Of a stretch of DNA of 34,251 nucleotides, positions 1 to 7,975 are shown one piece after another (within the stretch, counting starts at the first letter, position 1; each line of letters opens with the position of its first letter). The translations under genes and the position numbers were made by a program. The stretch is from Alphaproteobacteria bacterium (GTDB lineage Bacteria > Pseudomonadota > Alphaproteobacteria > SMXQ01). The DNA lies in contig WHSO01000003.1 in NCBI GenBank assembly GCA_009380075.1, positions 68,724 through 102,974 of the forward strand, given 5' to 3'. The notes beneath the pieces are model-generated. The model did not search any database and was not told where the DNA came from. It was given only the letters and a program-made list of their open reading frames with translations.

Positions 1-135
1 ATGGAGCAGCTCTGCCTCAGCCCCCAGTGCGGGTTTTCGTCCGGCGTCGGTCGCAAGGCGCTCGATATCGACGACGAGAAGCGCAAGCTCGCGCTGGTGG
101 TGGAGACGGCGATGGACGTCTGGGGCGGGCTCTAA
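1..135 (+). CDS. 3' end of a MetE-like (cobalamin-independent) methionine synthase family protein
   Basis: Only the last 44 codons are present, read in frame 1 from the first base to TAA at 133-135. The tail has the form LCLSPQCGF followed by KLALVVETAMDVWG. This matches the C-terminus of the cobalamin-independent methionine synthase/UROD-like family, where the cysteine of the CG motif is a zinc ligand and the final helix ends in a VW pair. The family transfers a methyl group from a folate or another donor to a thiol. The ATG at base 1 is probably an internal methionine. Full-length MetE and the shorter MetE-C paralogues that are common in Alphaproteobacteria cannot be told apart from this fragment. 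Confidence 0.65.
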   Translation: MEQLCLSPQCGFSSGVGRKALDIDDEKRKLALVVETAMDVWGGL

Positions 136-207
136 GCATCCGCCGCCGTGGAAAAAAGAGAGGCGGGGCGCCGGCCCCCCTCTGTCATTCGGCTTATGTG
201 TTCCGGG

Positions 208-1410
208 TCAGATCGCCGGGCCAATGGAACGGGGCTGCTGGATCACGCCGGTCAGCTTCGACTTGTCGAGTTTCATGATCGCGTCCTCGTCGAAGAAGTC
301 GCCCATCTGCGATGTGACGCCCGTTTCCTTGATGGCTTCCAGCCATTTGCGGTGGATGCGGGGATCCTGGTCCTCGAGCTCGATCTGGCGTCCGCCGTTC
401 TGGATCGAAATGGACCCGCCGCCCTCGGCGCTCTTGCGCCGCAGCGAAATGAACGGGTAACGCCGGCTTCCCAGCGAGCAGGCGAGATACCGCGCCGGCC
501 GGTCGCACGTGTTGAAGTGCTGGTGGAACATCCAGAACGGCGGCGCGTACATGACGCCGTGCCGCCACGGGATTTCGACGAACCTGGAATCGCCGTCGTA
601 CCACAAGAGCGAATAGCCGGATCCGGTGACCGCATGCACGTGGGTGCCGGCGGCGTGGCGGTGGGCTTTTTTGTAGCGCCCGGTCGGGATCTCCGAGCAG
701 TGCGCGTGCATGGTCCCGTCGGCCAGCACGAACGAGATGTTGAGCGAACCCTTGCCGCGCTCGTTCAGCTCGTACAGCTTGAAGTTGGTCAGGTCGCTGA
801 CGAAGTTGGTTTCCCAGATATTGACGGGCGCCACGTTCTTGCCGCGGTTGACGGGGACGAGGTCGCCTTCGCCGTCGAAGTGATTATTGCTGCCCAACCG
901 TTCCGGAAACTTGTAGGGGTTGTTAAAGACGAAATCCTCGTTGTGGTAGAGGTTGACCGTCAGCGGCGCGTCGTTGGTGCAGTCGAGCCGCGCCGGTTCG
1001 CTGCCGGAGCCGTTGAATATCTGGTATTCGCAGTTGAGCGGAATGGCGAAGACCGCCTTTGGACCCCATTCGAAGGTGCGCTTGTCGCCGTCAGGCGACC
1101 ACACGGTGGTCGAGCCGTGGCCGGCAAGGACGAAGAAGAACGCCTCGTACAAGTGATGGATCGGCCGCGTCTTCGATCCCACAGGCACTTCGAGGACGTA
1201 GTTGGCCATGAAATCGCCGCGCCCGTGGCAATGGGCGAAGCAGCCGCGCGCCTCGTACAGGTCCCAGGGCCTGGTTTCCAGCGCCAGCAGGTCATGCCCG
1301 AAATCAAGGTGGATGGGGATGTCCTGTCTTTCGGCCCAGCGCTGGTACGGATCGACCAGGAATTTGTCGGTCAGGTCAACTGTGGACGTGGGATTGATGC
1401 CGTCGGCCAT
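208..1410 (-). CDS. Double-cupin domain protein
   Basis: The protein is 400 residues with two cupin domains. The first has an IHHLYEAFFFVLAGHG signature and the second has HRHAAGTHVHAVTGSG followed by a QHFN segment. The second domain keeps an HxH plus a later histidine, which is a plausible mononuclear metal site. The layout resembles bicupins such as gentisate 1,2-dioxygenase-like proteins. Close relatives are sometimes annotated as 'ethanolamine ammonia-lyase activating protein', a name with little functional support. The ATG at 1410 was chosen because GAGGGAG lies a few bases upstream; an in-frame extension to 1497 is rich in Arg and Ala and looks non-coding. It diverges from the VOC gene at 1835, so both may share the intervening regulatory region. 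The reaction is unknown; oxidation of a small organic acid or aromatic is a guess. Confidence 0.75.
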   Translation of the reverse strand: MADGINPTSTVDLTDKFLVDPYQRWAERQDIPIHLDFGHDLLALETRPWDLYEARGCFAHCHGRGDFMANYVLEVPVGSKTRPIHHLYEAFFFVLAGHGSTTVWSPDGDKRTFEWGPKAVFAIPLNCEYQIFNGSGSEPARLDCTNDAPLTVNLYHNEDFVFNNPYKFPERLGSNNHFDGEGDLVPVNRGKNVAPVNIWETNFVSDLTNFKLYELNERGKGSLNISFVLADGTMHAHCSEIPTGRYKKAHRHAAGTHVHAVTGSGYSLLWYDGDSRFVEIPWRHGVMYAPPFWMFHQHFNTCDRPARYLACSLGSRRYPFISLRRKSAEGGGSISIQNGGRQIELEDQDPRIHRKWLEAIKETGVTSQMGDFFDEDAIMKLDKSKLTGVIQQPRSIGPAI

Positions 1411-1834
1411 TGGGACTCCCTCTTCGCGGATGGTCTTGTGGTGGGGACGGCGTGCCGCTGCGGCCCGCCGCCGTTCGCTTGGGCGACAAAATACCAAGCA
1501 CCGGGGCGGAGATTAAGCCCAATCTGCGCCGCGGGCGGGACGGTTAGCGATTGCGGACGACGTCGGCAACCATAAAGCGGTCGACGATGCGGCGGAGCCC
1601 TGCCGCCCCGCCGATTCGTTCATAGGGTGTAGCGTCGGTGGCGGATGTCATCGGGTCGGTTGCGGAAAGCGCGGTCACAGGCATAAATCCACAAAAAATT
1701 TAAGGACTTATGCATCCTGGCGGTTTCCCCTTATCTGTCAAATCGCGCCGCTGGCCCTGCCGACAAAAGCGACCGTGGCATTTCAACGCTTTGGCGTTAG
1801 AATGCACGGAAATATTCGCCAATGGAGGGTAGCC
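1411..1834. other. Intergenic region between divergent cupin and VOC genes
   Basis: This is about 420 bp with no convincing gene. It must hold promoters for both divergent genes. An AT-rich patch at about 1681-1720 carries an imperfect inverted repeat, listed separately. A possible -10-like TAGAAT sits at 1798-1803, about 30 bases before the VOC start, but no good -35 element accompanies it. Nothing else was recognised. Confidence 0.5.
1681..1713. promoter_or_regulatory. Imperfect inverted repeat, possible operator
   Basis: GCATAAATCC at 1681-1690 and GGACTTATGC at 1704-1713 are inverted copies matching at 9 of 10 positions. They are separated by a 13-base AT-rich spacer. The site lies in the divergent promoter region between the cupin and VOC genes, as expected for a dimeric regulator site, but no regulator gene is adjacent. 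It could also be chance within an AT-rich patch. Confidence 0.35.
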
Positions 1835-2407
1835 ATGGACGGTTATGACGACACCGAATTGAAGCGCCGGAAGGCCGCGGAGCGGGAGCAGTTCCATCCC
1901 GAGACCTACACGGGCACCTCGCCGGTCAGCGTCAACAAGCTCGGCCATTTCGTCTACGAAGTGACCGATGTCGAGCGGACGGTCCGGTTCTGGACCCAGG
2001 TCATGGGCTTCAAGGAAACCGACCGCAATGAGCACGGCATGGTGTTCTTCCGCTGCGGCAAGGACCATCACGCCATCGGCCTCAAGCCGGTAAAGGACAA
2101 GACCCGGCGCGACCTGAAGGCCGGCCTGCAGATGGAACACCTGGCGATGGAGGTCGACAACATCGACATGCTGTTCAAGGCGCGCGACTTCCTGAAGGCC
2201 AACAACATCCCGATCACCTTCGAAGGCCGCAAGGGCGCGGGCTGCAACATCAGCATCAATTTCCTCGATCCCGACGGGTTCGAGTTCGAAATCTACTGCC
2301 AGATGGACCAGGTCGACGAATCGGGACGCTTGCGTCCGCCGGAGCAGTTCCGCCGCGTCAAGTCGCTCGAGGAAGCGCGCGACAATCCTGTTCCCGAGAA
2401 GTGGTAG
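1835..2407 (+). CDS. VOC family (glyoxalase/extradiol dioxygenase-like) protein
   Basis: The protein is 190 residues with a vicinal-oxygen-chelate fold: LGHFVYEVTDVERTVRFW, then MEHLAMEVDNID, then FLDPDGFEFEIYC. The expected metal triad is visible as His38, His102 and Glu152. Together with the DPDG turn, this suggests an active metal-dependent enzyme of the extradiol dioxygenase/glyoxalase superfamily. The ATG at 1835 is preceded by GGAGGG at good spacing; an in-frame ATG at 1775 lacks a ribosome-binding site. The Asp/Glu-racemase-like gene lies downstream beyond a hairpin, so it may be transcribed separately. The context of a cupin and a racemase-fold protein fits a small catabolic set, but the substrate is unknown. 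Confidence 0.8.
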   Translation: MDGYDDTELKRRKAAEREQFHPETYTGTSPVSVNKLGHFVYEVTDVERTVRFWTQVMGFKETDRNEHGMVFFRCGKDHHAIGLKPVKDKTRRDLKAGLQMEHLAMEVDNIDMLFKARDFLKANNIPITFEGRKGAGCNISINFLDPDGFEFEIYCQMDQVDESGRLRPPEQFRRVKSLEEARDNPVPEKW

Positions 2408-2442
2408 GCGCCGCCTGTCGCACGGGCGTGTGATCAGCCTCG

Positions 2443-2473
2443 ACGCCGTGGCCCTCGGGTCACGGCGTTTGCT
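2443..2473 (+). terminator. Probable intrinsic terminator after the VOC gene
   Basis: An 8-bp perfect stem pairs ACGCCGTG (2443-2450) with CACGGCGT (2461-2468). The 10-base loop can itself pair CCC with GGG. A short T-rich run, TTTGCTT, follows. It starts 35 bases after the VOC stop codon. The T-run is interrupted, so termination may be partial. Confidence 0.55.
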
Positions 2474-2497
2474 TGAGAGAACGACGGACCGCCACCG

Positions 2498-3214
2498 ATG
2501 ATTCGTGTCGCCTTCGCCATCGGCGATTATCCGCCCGAGGAACGCAAGCTGCGCGAAGGCGTGGCGCTCGGTTACTCGTCGGCCGAGGTCGAGGTCGGCA
2601 TCGTCTCCGTGCGGGCGAGCCCCTACGGCGGCCTCACCCCGGCGGAGATCCAGCTCGTCGCGCCGTACTACCACGAAGCCTTCATCAGGGCCGAAGCCGA
2701 CGGTTTCGACGCCGTGGTGCCGCTCGGCACCCTCGACCTCGGTGTCGACGGCGCCCGGTCGCTGGTGGATATTCCTGTGATCGCGCCGTGCGAAGCCATG
2801 TTCCACGTCGCCGCCCAGCTCGGCGACCGGTTCGGAGTCATGTGCTACAACGACGGCGTGATCCCGCGCCAGCGCACCCAGACCCGATTCTACGGTATGG
2901 AAAGCTGGATCGCGGGACGGCGCAGCGTGGGCTTGCGGCTTTCGGAAATGGCCGCCAACAAGGACCGAATGGTGGAAACGTTCCTCCGCCAGGCCCGCGC
3001 GCTGATCAAGGAAGACGGCGCCGATGTCATCATCGTTCACGGCGTCACCCAGTGCCCGATCCATATCAAGCCGGACTGGCTGATGAACGAGTTGGGAGTC
3101 CCCGTGGTTGAGGGCATCGGCGCGCCGATCCGCATGGCGGCGCTGCTGGTCGGCCTCGGCCTCACGCACAGCCGCATCCGCTGGCCCAAGTCGAAGGCGC
3201 GCCCCGCCTTTTGA
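2498..3214 (+). CDS. Asp/Glu/hydantoin racemase superfamily protein, first catalytic Cys absent
   Basis: The protein is 238 residues with the two-lobed Asp/Glu racemase pattern. Residues 71-87 (DAVVPLGTLDLGVDGAR) align with the hydantoin-racemase segment that normally reads 'ACF.D.GLDAAR'. Residues 172-203, from EDGADVIIVHGV to LGVPVVEG, align with the second 'GADAIVLGCAGM...GVPVIDG' segment. The first catalytic cysteine is replaced in VPLGT. Near the second site the only cysteine is Cys186 (TQCPI), shifted relative to the usual position. Related one-cysteine enzymes include arylmalonate decarboxylase, so decarboxylase, isomerase or lyase chemistry is as likely as racemisation. The ATG at 2498 gives the usual family start with a beta strand (IRVAFAIG). 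No close operon partner is visible. Confidence 0.65.
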   Translation: MIRVAFAIGDYPPEERKLREGVALGYSSAEVEVGIVSVRASPYGGLTPAEIQLVAPYYHEAFIRAEADGFDAVVPLGTLDLGVDGARSLVDIPVIAPCEAMFHVAAQLGDRFGVMCYNDGVIPRQRTQTRFYGMESWIAGRRSVGLRLSEMAANKDRMVETFLRQARALIKEDGADVIIVHGVTQCPIHIKPDWLMNELGVPVVEGIGAPIRMAALLVGLGLTHSRIRWPKSKARPAF

Positions 3215-3355
3215 AGGTTTCCTTGTCGGATACCGTCCGGGGCGATGCGCGCGACGCGAATTTCGTATAGAACGTCTTGTGCCGAGAGTTCCAGGCCTGT
3301 CGTGACGTGCCGCTGAGCTTCCGGATGTCCTGAGGTCAGCCAGTATAAGCCCGTC

Positions 3356-3934
3356 ATGAGCGCAGCCCCCGAATCCGTCTCCGAGCCGCTGCGCGTTTCA
3401 CTGGTGGCGATATTTTCGCTGTTCCTGCAGATCGGGCTGTTCAGCTTCGGCGGCGGCGTGCTCGGCTGGCTCTACCGCGAAGTGGTGGAGAAACGCGGCT
3501 GGCTGCGGGACACGGATTTCCTTGGCGGCCTCACCGTCGCCCAGGTGATGCCCGGCATCAACGTCACCAATATGGCGGTCTATATCGGCCAGCGGCTGCG
3601 CGGCGTGATCGGTTCGACTGTCGCCGTCGTGGGGGTTCTGACCGGGCCGTTCTTCTTCGTCATCGGGCTCCTGATGATCTATGGCCAGATCCAGCAGATT
3701 TCCTGGGCGCCGAATTTCATGCAGGGCGTCGCCACGGCGGCGGTCGGGCTGTTCCTGTCCGTCGGCATCAAGTCGATCCGCAAGAACATCCGCGGCATCG
3801 GCCATTACGCGGTCATGATCGCCATCGTTGTCGCCGTCGGCGTCCTGCGCTGGCCGATGGTGCCGGTGGTTCTGTGCCTGGCGCCCCTGAGCGTCGCCCT
3901 GGCCTGGTTCATGCGGGAGAAAGCGCGTGCGTGA
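3356..3934 (+). CDS. chrA: Chromate transporter, short-chain CHR protein (first half)
   Basis: The protein is 192 residues of mostly membrane segments with the CHR-domain signature FSFGGGVLGWLYREVV, then FLGGLTVAQVMPGINVTNMAVYIG. The FGGG and PG..N motifs are typical of chromate ion transporters, which export chromate in some bacteria. This is a half-size protein that normally works with a second, oppositely oriented half encoded next to it. Its TGA overlaps the GTG start of the next gene by 8 bp, indicating translational coupling. The real substrate may be another oxyanion. Confidence 0.85.
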   Translation: MSAAPESVSEPLRVSLVAIFSLFLQIGLFSFGGGVLGWLYREVVEKRGWLRDTDFLGGLTVAQVMPGINVTNMAVYIGQRLRGVIGSTVAVVGVLTGPFFFVIGLLMIYGQIQQISWAPNFMQGVATAAVGLFLSVGIKSIRKNIRGIGHYAVMIAIVVAVGVLRWPMVPVVLCLAPLSVALAWFMREKARA

Positions 3935-4472
3935 CGACAACATCCTGTGGACGCTGGTCCTTCTGTTCGCGCCCCTGTCGCTGCTGTCGGTGGGTGGCGC
4001 GGCCAGCATCCTCGCCCCGATCCACAACCAGACCGTCAACGTGCACGGCTGGCTGACGCCGCTCGAATTCGTCGAGTATTTCGCCATCTCCCGCGCCGCG
4101 CCCGGCCCGGGCGCCATGCTGGTGACGCTGATCGGCTTCAAAGTCGCCGGCTGGTGGGGCGCGGTGGTGGCGACGCTGGCGCTTCTCGTGCCGTCCTCGA
4201 TCCTGCTCTACGGCATGGCCCGGGTGTGGAACCGCTACCGCGGCACCGCCTTTCACAGTGCCCTGGAGCGGGGCTTGGCGCCGGTCGGTACCGGGCTGAT
4301 CCTGGCGGGGTCCCTCGCCATCATGCGGGCGGCGGACGCGGGCTGGATCGGTTGGGCGCTGGCGGTGGCCGCGACGGCGGTGCTGGTGTGGCGCTCCATC
4401 CATCCACTCCTGATCCTGGCGGCGGGCGGCGCGATCTACGCCGGCGTCAACGTGGCGCTGACGCTGGTCTGA
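3927..4472 (+). CDS. chrA: Chromate transporter, short-chain CHR protein (second half)
   Basis: The protein is 181 residues starting at a GTG that overlaps the end of the preceding CHR gene by 8 bp. It carries a second CHR domain: LSVGGAASILAPIHNQTV near the start, then FVEYFAISRAAPGPGAMLV. That pattern parallels the first half's FGGG...AQVMPG pattern. The two proteins are expected to form one heteromeric inner-membrane transporter. The stop lies only 5 bp from the convergent stop of the protease gene, leaving no room for a separate terminator. Confidence 0.85.
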   Translation: MRDDNILWTLVLLFAPLSLLSVGGAASILAPIHNQTVNVHGWLTPLEFVEYFAISRAAPGPGAMLVTLIGFKVAGWWGAVVATLALLVPSSILLYGMARVWNRYRGTAFHSALERGLAPVGTGLILAGSLAIMRAADAGWIGWALAVAATAVLVWRSIHPLLILAAGGAIYAGVNVALTLV

Positions 4473-4477
4473 ACGAA

Positions 4478-5701
4478 CTAATAGACCCAGCACTCCAGTT
4501 GCGCGACGAACGGCGGCCGAGCGGGCAAGAGTACCGGCTCATCGTAGTCGTCGGCGTAGGTGAATTCGACCTGGGCGCGGGTCAGCAGCGCGAGAACCGT
4601 GTCGATTCCGGCGGCGATGGCCGGTCCGCCTTCGATGTCGCCTGTCGCGGCCTTCTCCTTGTCCACCGCGACGGCACGGACCACCCCGACGACGCGGCCG
4701 GCACTGTCGAGCAGGGCGGAGCCGCTCTGTCCGCTGTACGCCCGCGCCGATGTCTGCATCCAGGCGGAAATGCCTTCATGCTGGTCCGGGTCGACGATCA
4801 CGCCGTCGGAGCGCAGCGGCGTTCGCGAGCGCGAGCGTTGCGGCGCAAAGCCGAAGAAGGTTACGGCGGTGTCCTTGGGCGGCCGCGGACCTTTCAGAAT
4901 CCTGGCAACTCCGGCCGGTTCGAGGTCGCTGCGGACAACCGCGATATCGGCGAGAAAATCCACCGTCTCGACCGTACCGCGGCCGGTTCGGCCGTCTTGT
5001 CGCACGACGATCCGGTCGCAGCCCGAGATCACGTGCTCGTTGGTCAGCAGCGCGCCCGCGGGCGACACGAAGAACCCCGTCCCGAAACGGATCAGTTTTT
5101 CCGGCTCGCCGAACTGTTCCTTCGGCCGTCTCAGAGCCGGCTGCCAGCTCGCGATGCGCGCCTCGGTCTCCGAGCGGCGTTGGGAGCCGATGGCGCGGCC
5201 GAGGGAGGCGGACATCTGCGCCGCCGCGTCCCCTTGCCGTCCCGTCAACTGGCGTCGCGCCAGCCGGGACCAGAAATAGGCTTCCCTGAGGTTTTTCTCG
5301 ACGCCCTCCCCGCGGGCGAACAGGATCGCGAGGTTGATCTGGGAAATGGCATGGCCCTGGTCCGCCGCCTTGCGAAACCACTCGGCGGCGATCGCCGGAT
5401 CCTCGGCCACGTACTGGCCCCTCAGGTACATCACGCCCAGGATGTACTGCGCCTGGGCCTCGCCGTCCTCGGCGAGTGGTTCGATTTCCTCGAACGCCTT
5501 GTCGTATTCCTTGGCGACGTAGTATTGACGCCCTTGCTTCAGGCTTGCGGCCGTCGCCGCCGCCGTTCCGGCCAGAACGAGCGCGGCGATCAGGGCAACC
5601 GCGAGGAGCGGACGGGAGCGCCAGCCGGCGGTCGCGAAGGCCTCCGGGAAGGGAGGGCGTATTCCAATACGGGCGCCGGTCGGCGGCGGGCTCTTACGCA
5701 T
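4478..5701 (-). CDS. Membrane-anchored trypsin-like serine protease with Sel1-type repeats
   Basis: The protein is 407 residues. A basic N-terminus is followed by one hydrophobic segment (about 31-52), acting as a signal anchor or signal peptide. Sel1-like helical repeats span about 77-150 (AQYILGVMYLRG, AAEWFRKAADQGHA, NLAILFARGEG). A chymotrypsin-fold protease domain covers about 205-375. The catalytic triad is visible as His223 (TNEHV), Asp252 (ADIAVVRSD) and Ser326 in SGQSGSA. The last motif departs slightly from the usual GNSGGP. No PDZ domain is present, so it is not a standard DegP/DegQ. It likely acts in the periplasm, with the repeats binding partners or peptidoglycan. The start at 5701 (MRKSPP) fits the signal segment; an in-frame TTG at 5773 would add 24 residues. 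Confidence 0.8.
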   Translation of the reverse strand: MRKSPPPTGARIGIRPPFPEAFATAGWRSRPLLAVALIAALVLAGTAAATAASLKQGRQYYVAKEYDKAFEEIEPLAEDGEAQAQYILGVMYLRGQYVAEDPAIAAEWFRKAADQGHAISQINLAILFARGEGVEKNLREAYFWSRLARRQLTGRQGDAAAQMSASLGRAIGSQRRSETEARIASWQPALRRPKEQFGEPEKLIRFGTGFFVSPAGALLTNEHVISGCDRIVVRQDGRTGRGTVETVDFLADIAVVRSDLEPAGVARILKGPRPPKDTAVTFFGFAPQRSRSRTPLRSDGVIVDPDQHEGISAWMQTSARAYSGQSGSALLDSAGRVVGVVRAVAVDKEKAATGDIEGGPAIAAGIDTVLALLTRAQVEFTYADDYDEPVLLPARPPFVAQLECWVY

Positions 5702-5843
5702 GTGCGGGGTCTCGTTTCGGTACGCCTTGGCCGGCAAAGTCCCCGCACGAACCCGCAGGGAAGGCGGTACCAATCCTGAGACGAAAAGTTCAAAATGCCG
5801 TTAACGGCCTTGCCGGGTGGCAGGCTGGGGGGCAAATCAGTGG

Positions 5844-5873
5844 TTGGGCGGATGCCGCGGGCATGGTTAGAAT
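5844..5873 (+). promoter_or_regulatory. Candidate sigma-70-type promoter for the LVIVD-aldolase operon
   Basis: TTGGGC at 5844-5849 and TAGAAT at 5868-5873 are separated by 18 bases. They sit about 50 bases upstream of the LVIVD gene start, with an otherwise AT-rich leader. The match to consensus is only moderate. Confidence 0.35.
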
Positions 5874-5921
5874 ACGTCTAAATTCCTGTGTGAATGCGTA
5901 TATCGGGAACGGGAGAACGGT

Positions 5922-7094
5922 ATGTCCGAAACCTTGAACCAGGCGGCGACGCCGGGCGTCTATCATTCGCCGAACGTCCGGCACTTCAGCCGCATGGACC
6001 TGGGCGGCGCCGGCCAGGTGACGATCAAGGGCAACCATGCCTATCTCGGCTACATGTACGGGCCCGAGGGGACCTCGATTCTCGACATTTCCGATCCGCG
6101 CAAACCCAAGGTTCTGTCCACCCTCACGCTGACGGCGCCGGGCTCGCATTCCCACAAGGTCCGCGTCGTCCAGGACGACATCATGATCGTCAACAGCGAG
6201 TTGCGCGGCCCCGTCTCCGGCCCCTACGAGGACGGCGGCTTCCGCATCTACGACGTGAAGGACAAGACGAATCCGAAGCTGATCCACTTCGAAAAGACCT
6301 ACGGGAAGGGCGTGCACCGCTTCGACTGCGACGACACCTACGCCTACATCTCGACCGAGATGGAGGGCTTCGTCGGCAATATCCTGGTGATCTACGACAT
6401 CCGCAATCCGGCCAAACCGGTCGAAGTCTCACGCTGGTGGATGCCGGGCCAGAACGTCGCCGCCGGCGAGACGCCGAACCCCAAGAAGGCCCAGCACCGG
6501 CTGCATCATGCGCTGCGTGCCGGTGACAAGATGTACGCGGGCTGCTGGATGTCGGGCTTCGCCATCGTCGACATCAGCGACATTCGCCACCCGAAGACCC
6601 TGTGCCTCTACGACGTGCATCCCCCGGCGCTGGAGCCGAGCCACACGCTCCTCAAGGTGCCGTTCCCGGTCAAGGGGCGGGAAATCGCGCTCGGCACCGA
6701 CGAGGAACGTACCAACCGCGGCGGCGACGAAGGCAAGCCCCATGCGCCGCTCTACGTCTTCGACGTGACCGATCCGACGGCGATGAAGCTGCTTAAGGAA
6801 TACCACGTGCCGGAAAGCGCCTCGCCCTACAACGCCAAGGGTATGCGCTTCGGCGCGCACCAGTTCCGCGAGGAAATGACCGACACCCGGACCTTCGTCA
6901 CCTGGTTCGCGGCCGGGCTTCGGATCCTCGATATTGCCGACCCCGCAAATCCGCAGGAGGTCGGCTACTTCATTCCCGAGCCGGGGCGGGGCCAGAAGGC
7001 GCCGCAGACCAACGACGTCGAAATGGACGGTCGGGGACTCCTGTTCATCACAGACAAGGCACGCGGCTTCGACGTCATCGAATTCGACGGCTGA
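5922..7094 (+). CDS. LVIVD-repeat (beta-propeller-like) protein
   Basis: The protein is 390 residues with at least six copies of the LVIVD-type strand motif: ILDISDPRKPKVLS, IYDVKDKTNPKLI, IYDIRNPAKPVEVS, IVDISDIRHPKTL, VFDVTDPTAMKLL and ILDIADPANPQEVG. The family is predicted to form a beta-propeller and its function is mostly unknown. No signal peptide is evident, so it is probably cytoplasmic. Conserved histidines between repeats (SHSHK, HRLHHAL, FGAHQF) could bind metal or substrate at the propeller centre. The ATG at 5922 follows GGGAGAA. The class II aldolase gene starts 46 bp downstream with its own ribosome-binding site, so the two are probably co-transcribed and functionally linked. 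Confidence 0.8.
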   Translation: MSETLNQAATPGVYHSPNVRHFSRMDLGGAGQVTIKGNHAYLGYMYGPEGTSILDISDPRKPKVLSTLTLTAPGSHSHKVRVVQDDIMIVNSELRGPVSGPYEDGGFRIYDVKDKTNPKLIHFEKTYGKGVHRFDCDDTYAYISTEMEGFVGNILVIYDIRNPAKPVEVSRWWMPGQNVAAGETPNPKKAQHRLHHALRAGDKMYAGCWMSGFAIVDISDIRHPKTLCLYDVHPPALEPSHTLLKVPFPVKGREIALGTDEERTNRGGDEGKPHAPLYVFDVTDPTAMKLLKEYHVPESASPYNAKGMRFGAHQFREEMTDTRTFVTWFAAGLRILDIADPANPQEVGYFIPEPGRGQKAPQTNDVEMDGRGLLFITDKARGFDVIEFDG

Positions 7095-7140
7095 TCGCCC
7101 GGCCGTCCCGAAACATGAAGAAATCATCAGGGAGAACATC

Positions 7141-7932
7141 ATGACTGCACTGGCGACCGAGGGCCGCAAGCACAATTCCCTCAAGGGACAGGTGAGCGAG
7201 GCCGAGTGGGACACCCGCGTGGCGCTGGCGGCGGGCTGCCGCATCTGCCATCACTTCGGCTGGAACAATTCGATCCGCAACCATTTCACCGCCCGCGTGC
7301 CGGACGAACCGGACAAGTTCCTGATGAACCCGCGCGGCCTGACGTGGAGCGAGATCACCGCGTCGGATTTCCTCAAAGTCGATTTCAACGGCAAGTGCTA
7401 CACCGAATCGCCCTATATCCCGGGGCCCGCCGGCCTGAGTTTCCACGGCGCCGTGCTCGAGGCCAATCCGGACCGGCACTGCTCGATCCACCTGCACGAG
7501 ACCGACAGCGTGGTGGTGTCGTCCCTCAAGGACGGGCTGATGTTCACCAGCCAGGACGCGCTCATCCTCTACAACCAGATCGGTTATCACGATTTCGAGG
7601 GCCTGGCCGAGGAGGCCGAGGAAGGTCCGCGCATCGCCCGTGAGCTCGGCAAGAACATGGCCATGATCATGTGGAATCACGGCATCCTCGTTGCCGGCCA
7701 CAGCATCTACGAAGGGTTCTACTACCTGCACCGGCTGATCGAGGCGTGCCAACTCCAGGTCAAGTTCCTGTCGACGGGCCGCGAGGTGCGCGAGGTCCCC
7801 AGGGAGGTGTGCGAGCACACCTACAACCAGTTCCAGAAGCGCTATTCGAGCGGCAAGCTCAAGCTGGGCAAGGACGACTGGGACGCCTATGTGCGCATGG
7901 TGGACCGGATCGACCCTTCCTATCGCCTCTAA
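7141..7932 (+). CDS. Class II aldolase/adducin family protein
   Basis: The protein is 263 residues. Zinc-binding histidines of the class II aldolase fold are visible as His117 and His119 (SIHLHETDS) and His180 (MWNHGILVAG). The N-terminus (AAGCRICHHFGWNNSIRNHFTARVP) matches the adducin-like subgroup rather than fuculose-phosphate aldolase. The aldolase catalytic glutamate region reads PGPAGLSFH, as in adducin-like bacterial members. A C-C bond lyase, decarboxylase or epimerase role on an oxo- or hydroxy-acid is possible. The ATG at 7141 has AGGGAGA upstream; the longer in-frame reading from 6934 overlaps the LVIVD gene and is not real. It probably forms an operon with that gene. Confidence 0.85.
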   Translation: MTALATEGRKHNSLKGQVSEAEWDTRVALAAGCRICHHFGWNNSIRNHFTARVPDEPDKFLMNPRGLTWSEITASDFLKVDFNGKCYTESPYIPGPAGLSFHGAVLEANPDRHCSIHLHETDSVVVSSLKDGLMFTSQDALILYNQIGYHDFEGLAEEAEEGPRIARELGKNMAMIMWNHGILVAGHSIYEGFYYLHRLIEACQLQVKFLSTGREVREVPREVCEHTYNQFQKRYSSGKLKLGKDDWDAYVRMVDRIDPSYRL

Positions 7933-7949
7933 CCCGTAGGCCCGGGATC

Positions 7950-7975
7950 CCCGCGCCGGACCCTTCCGGCGTGGG
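7950..7975 (+). terminator. Hairpin after the aldolase gene, possible terminator
   Basis: An 11-bp stem (one G-U pair) with a CCCT loop pairs 7950-7960 with 7965-7975. It starts 18 bases past the aldolase stop. No T-tract follows, so it may stabilise the mRNA 3' end or require Rho. Confidence 0.4.

Noticed and set aside
148-1575. Long open frame on the plus strand opposite the cupin gene
   Set aside because: It is the antisense shadow of a real cupin gene in GC-rich DNA; the translation shows no domain pattern, while the minus strand has clear cupin motifs.
3947-5779. 610-codon plus-strand open frame across the chromate transporter and protease genes
   Set aside because: It spans two convergent genes in the wrong frame or strand and is Arg/Gly/Pro-rich with no recognisable motif.
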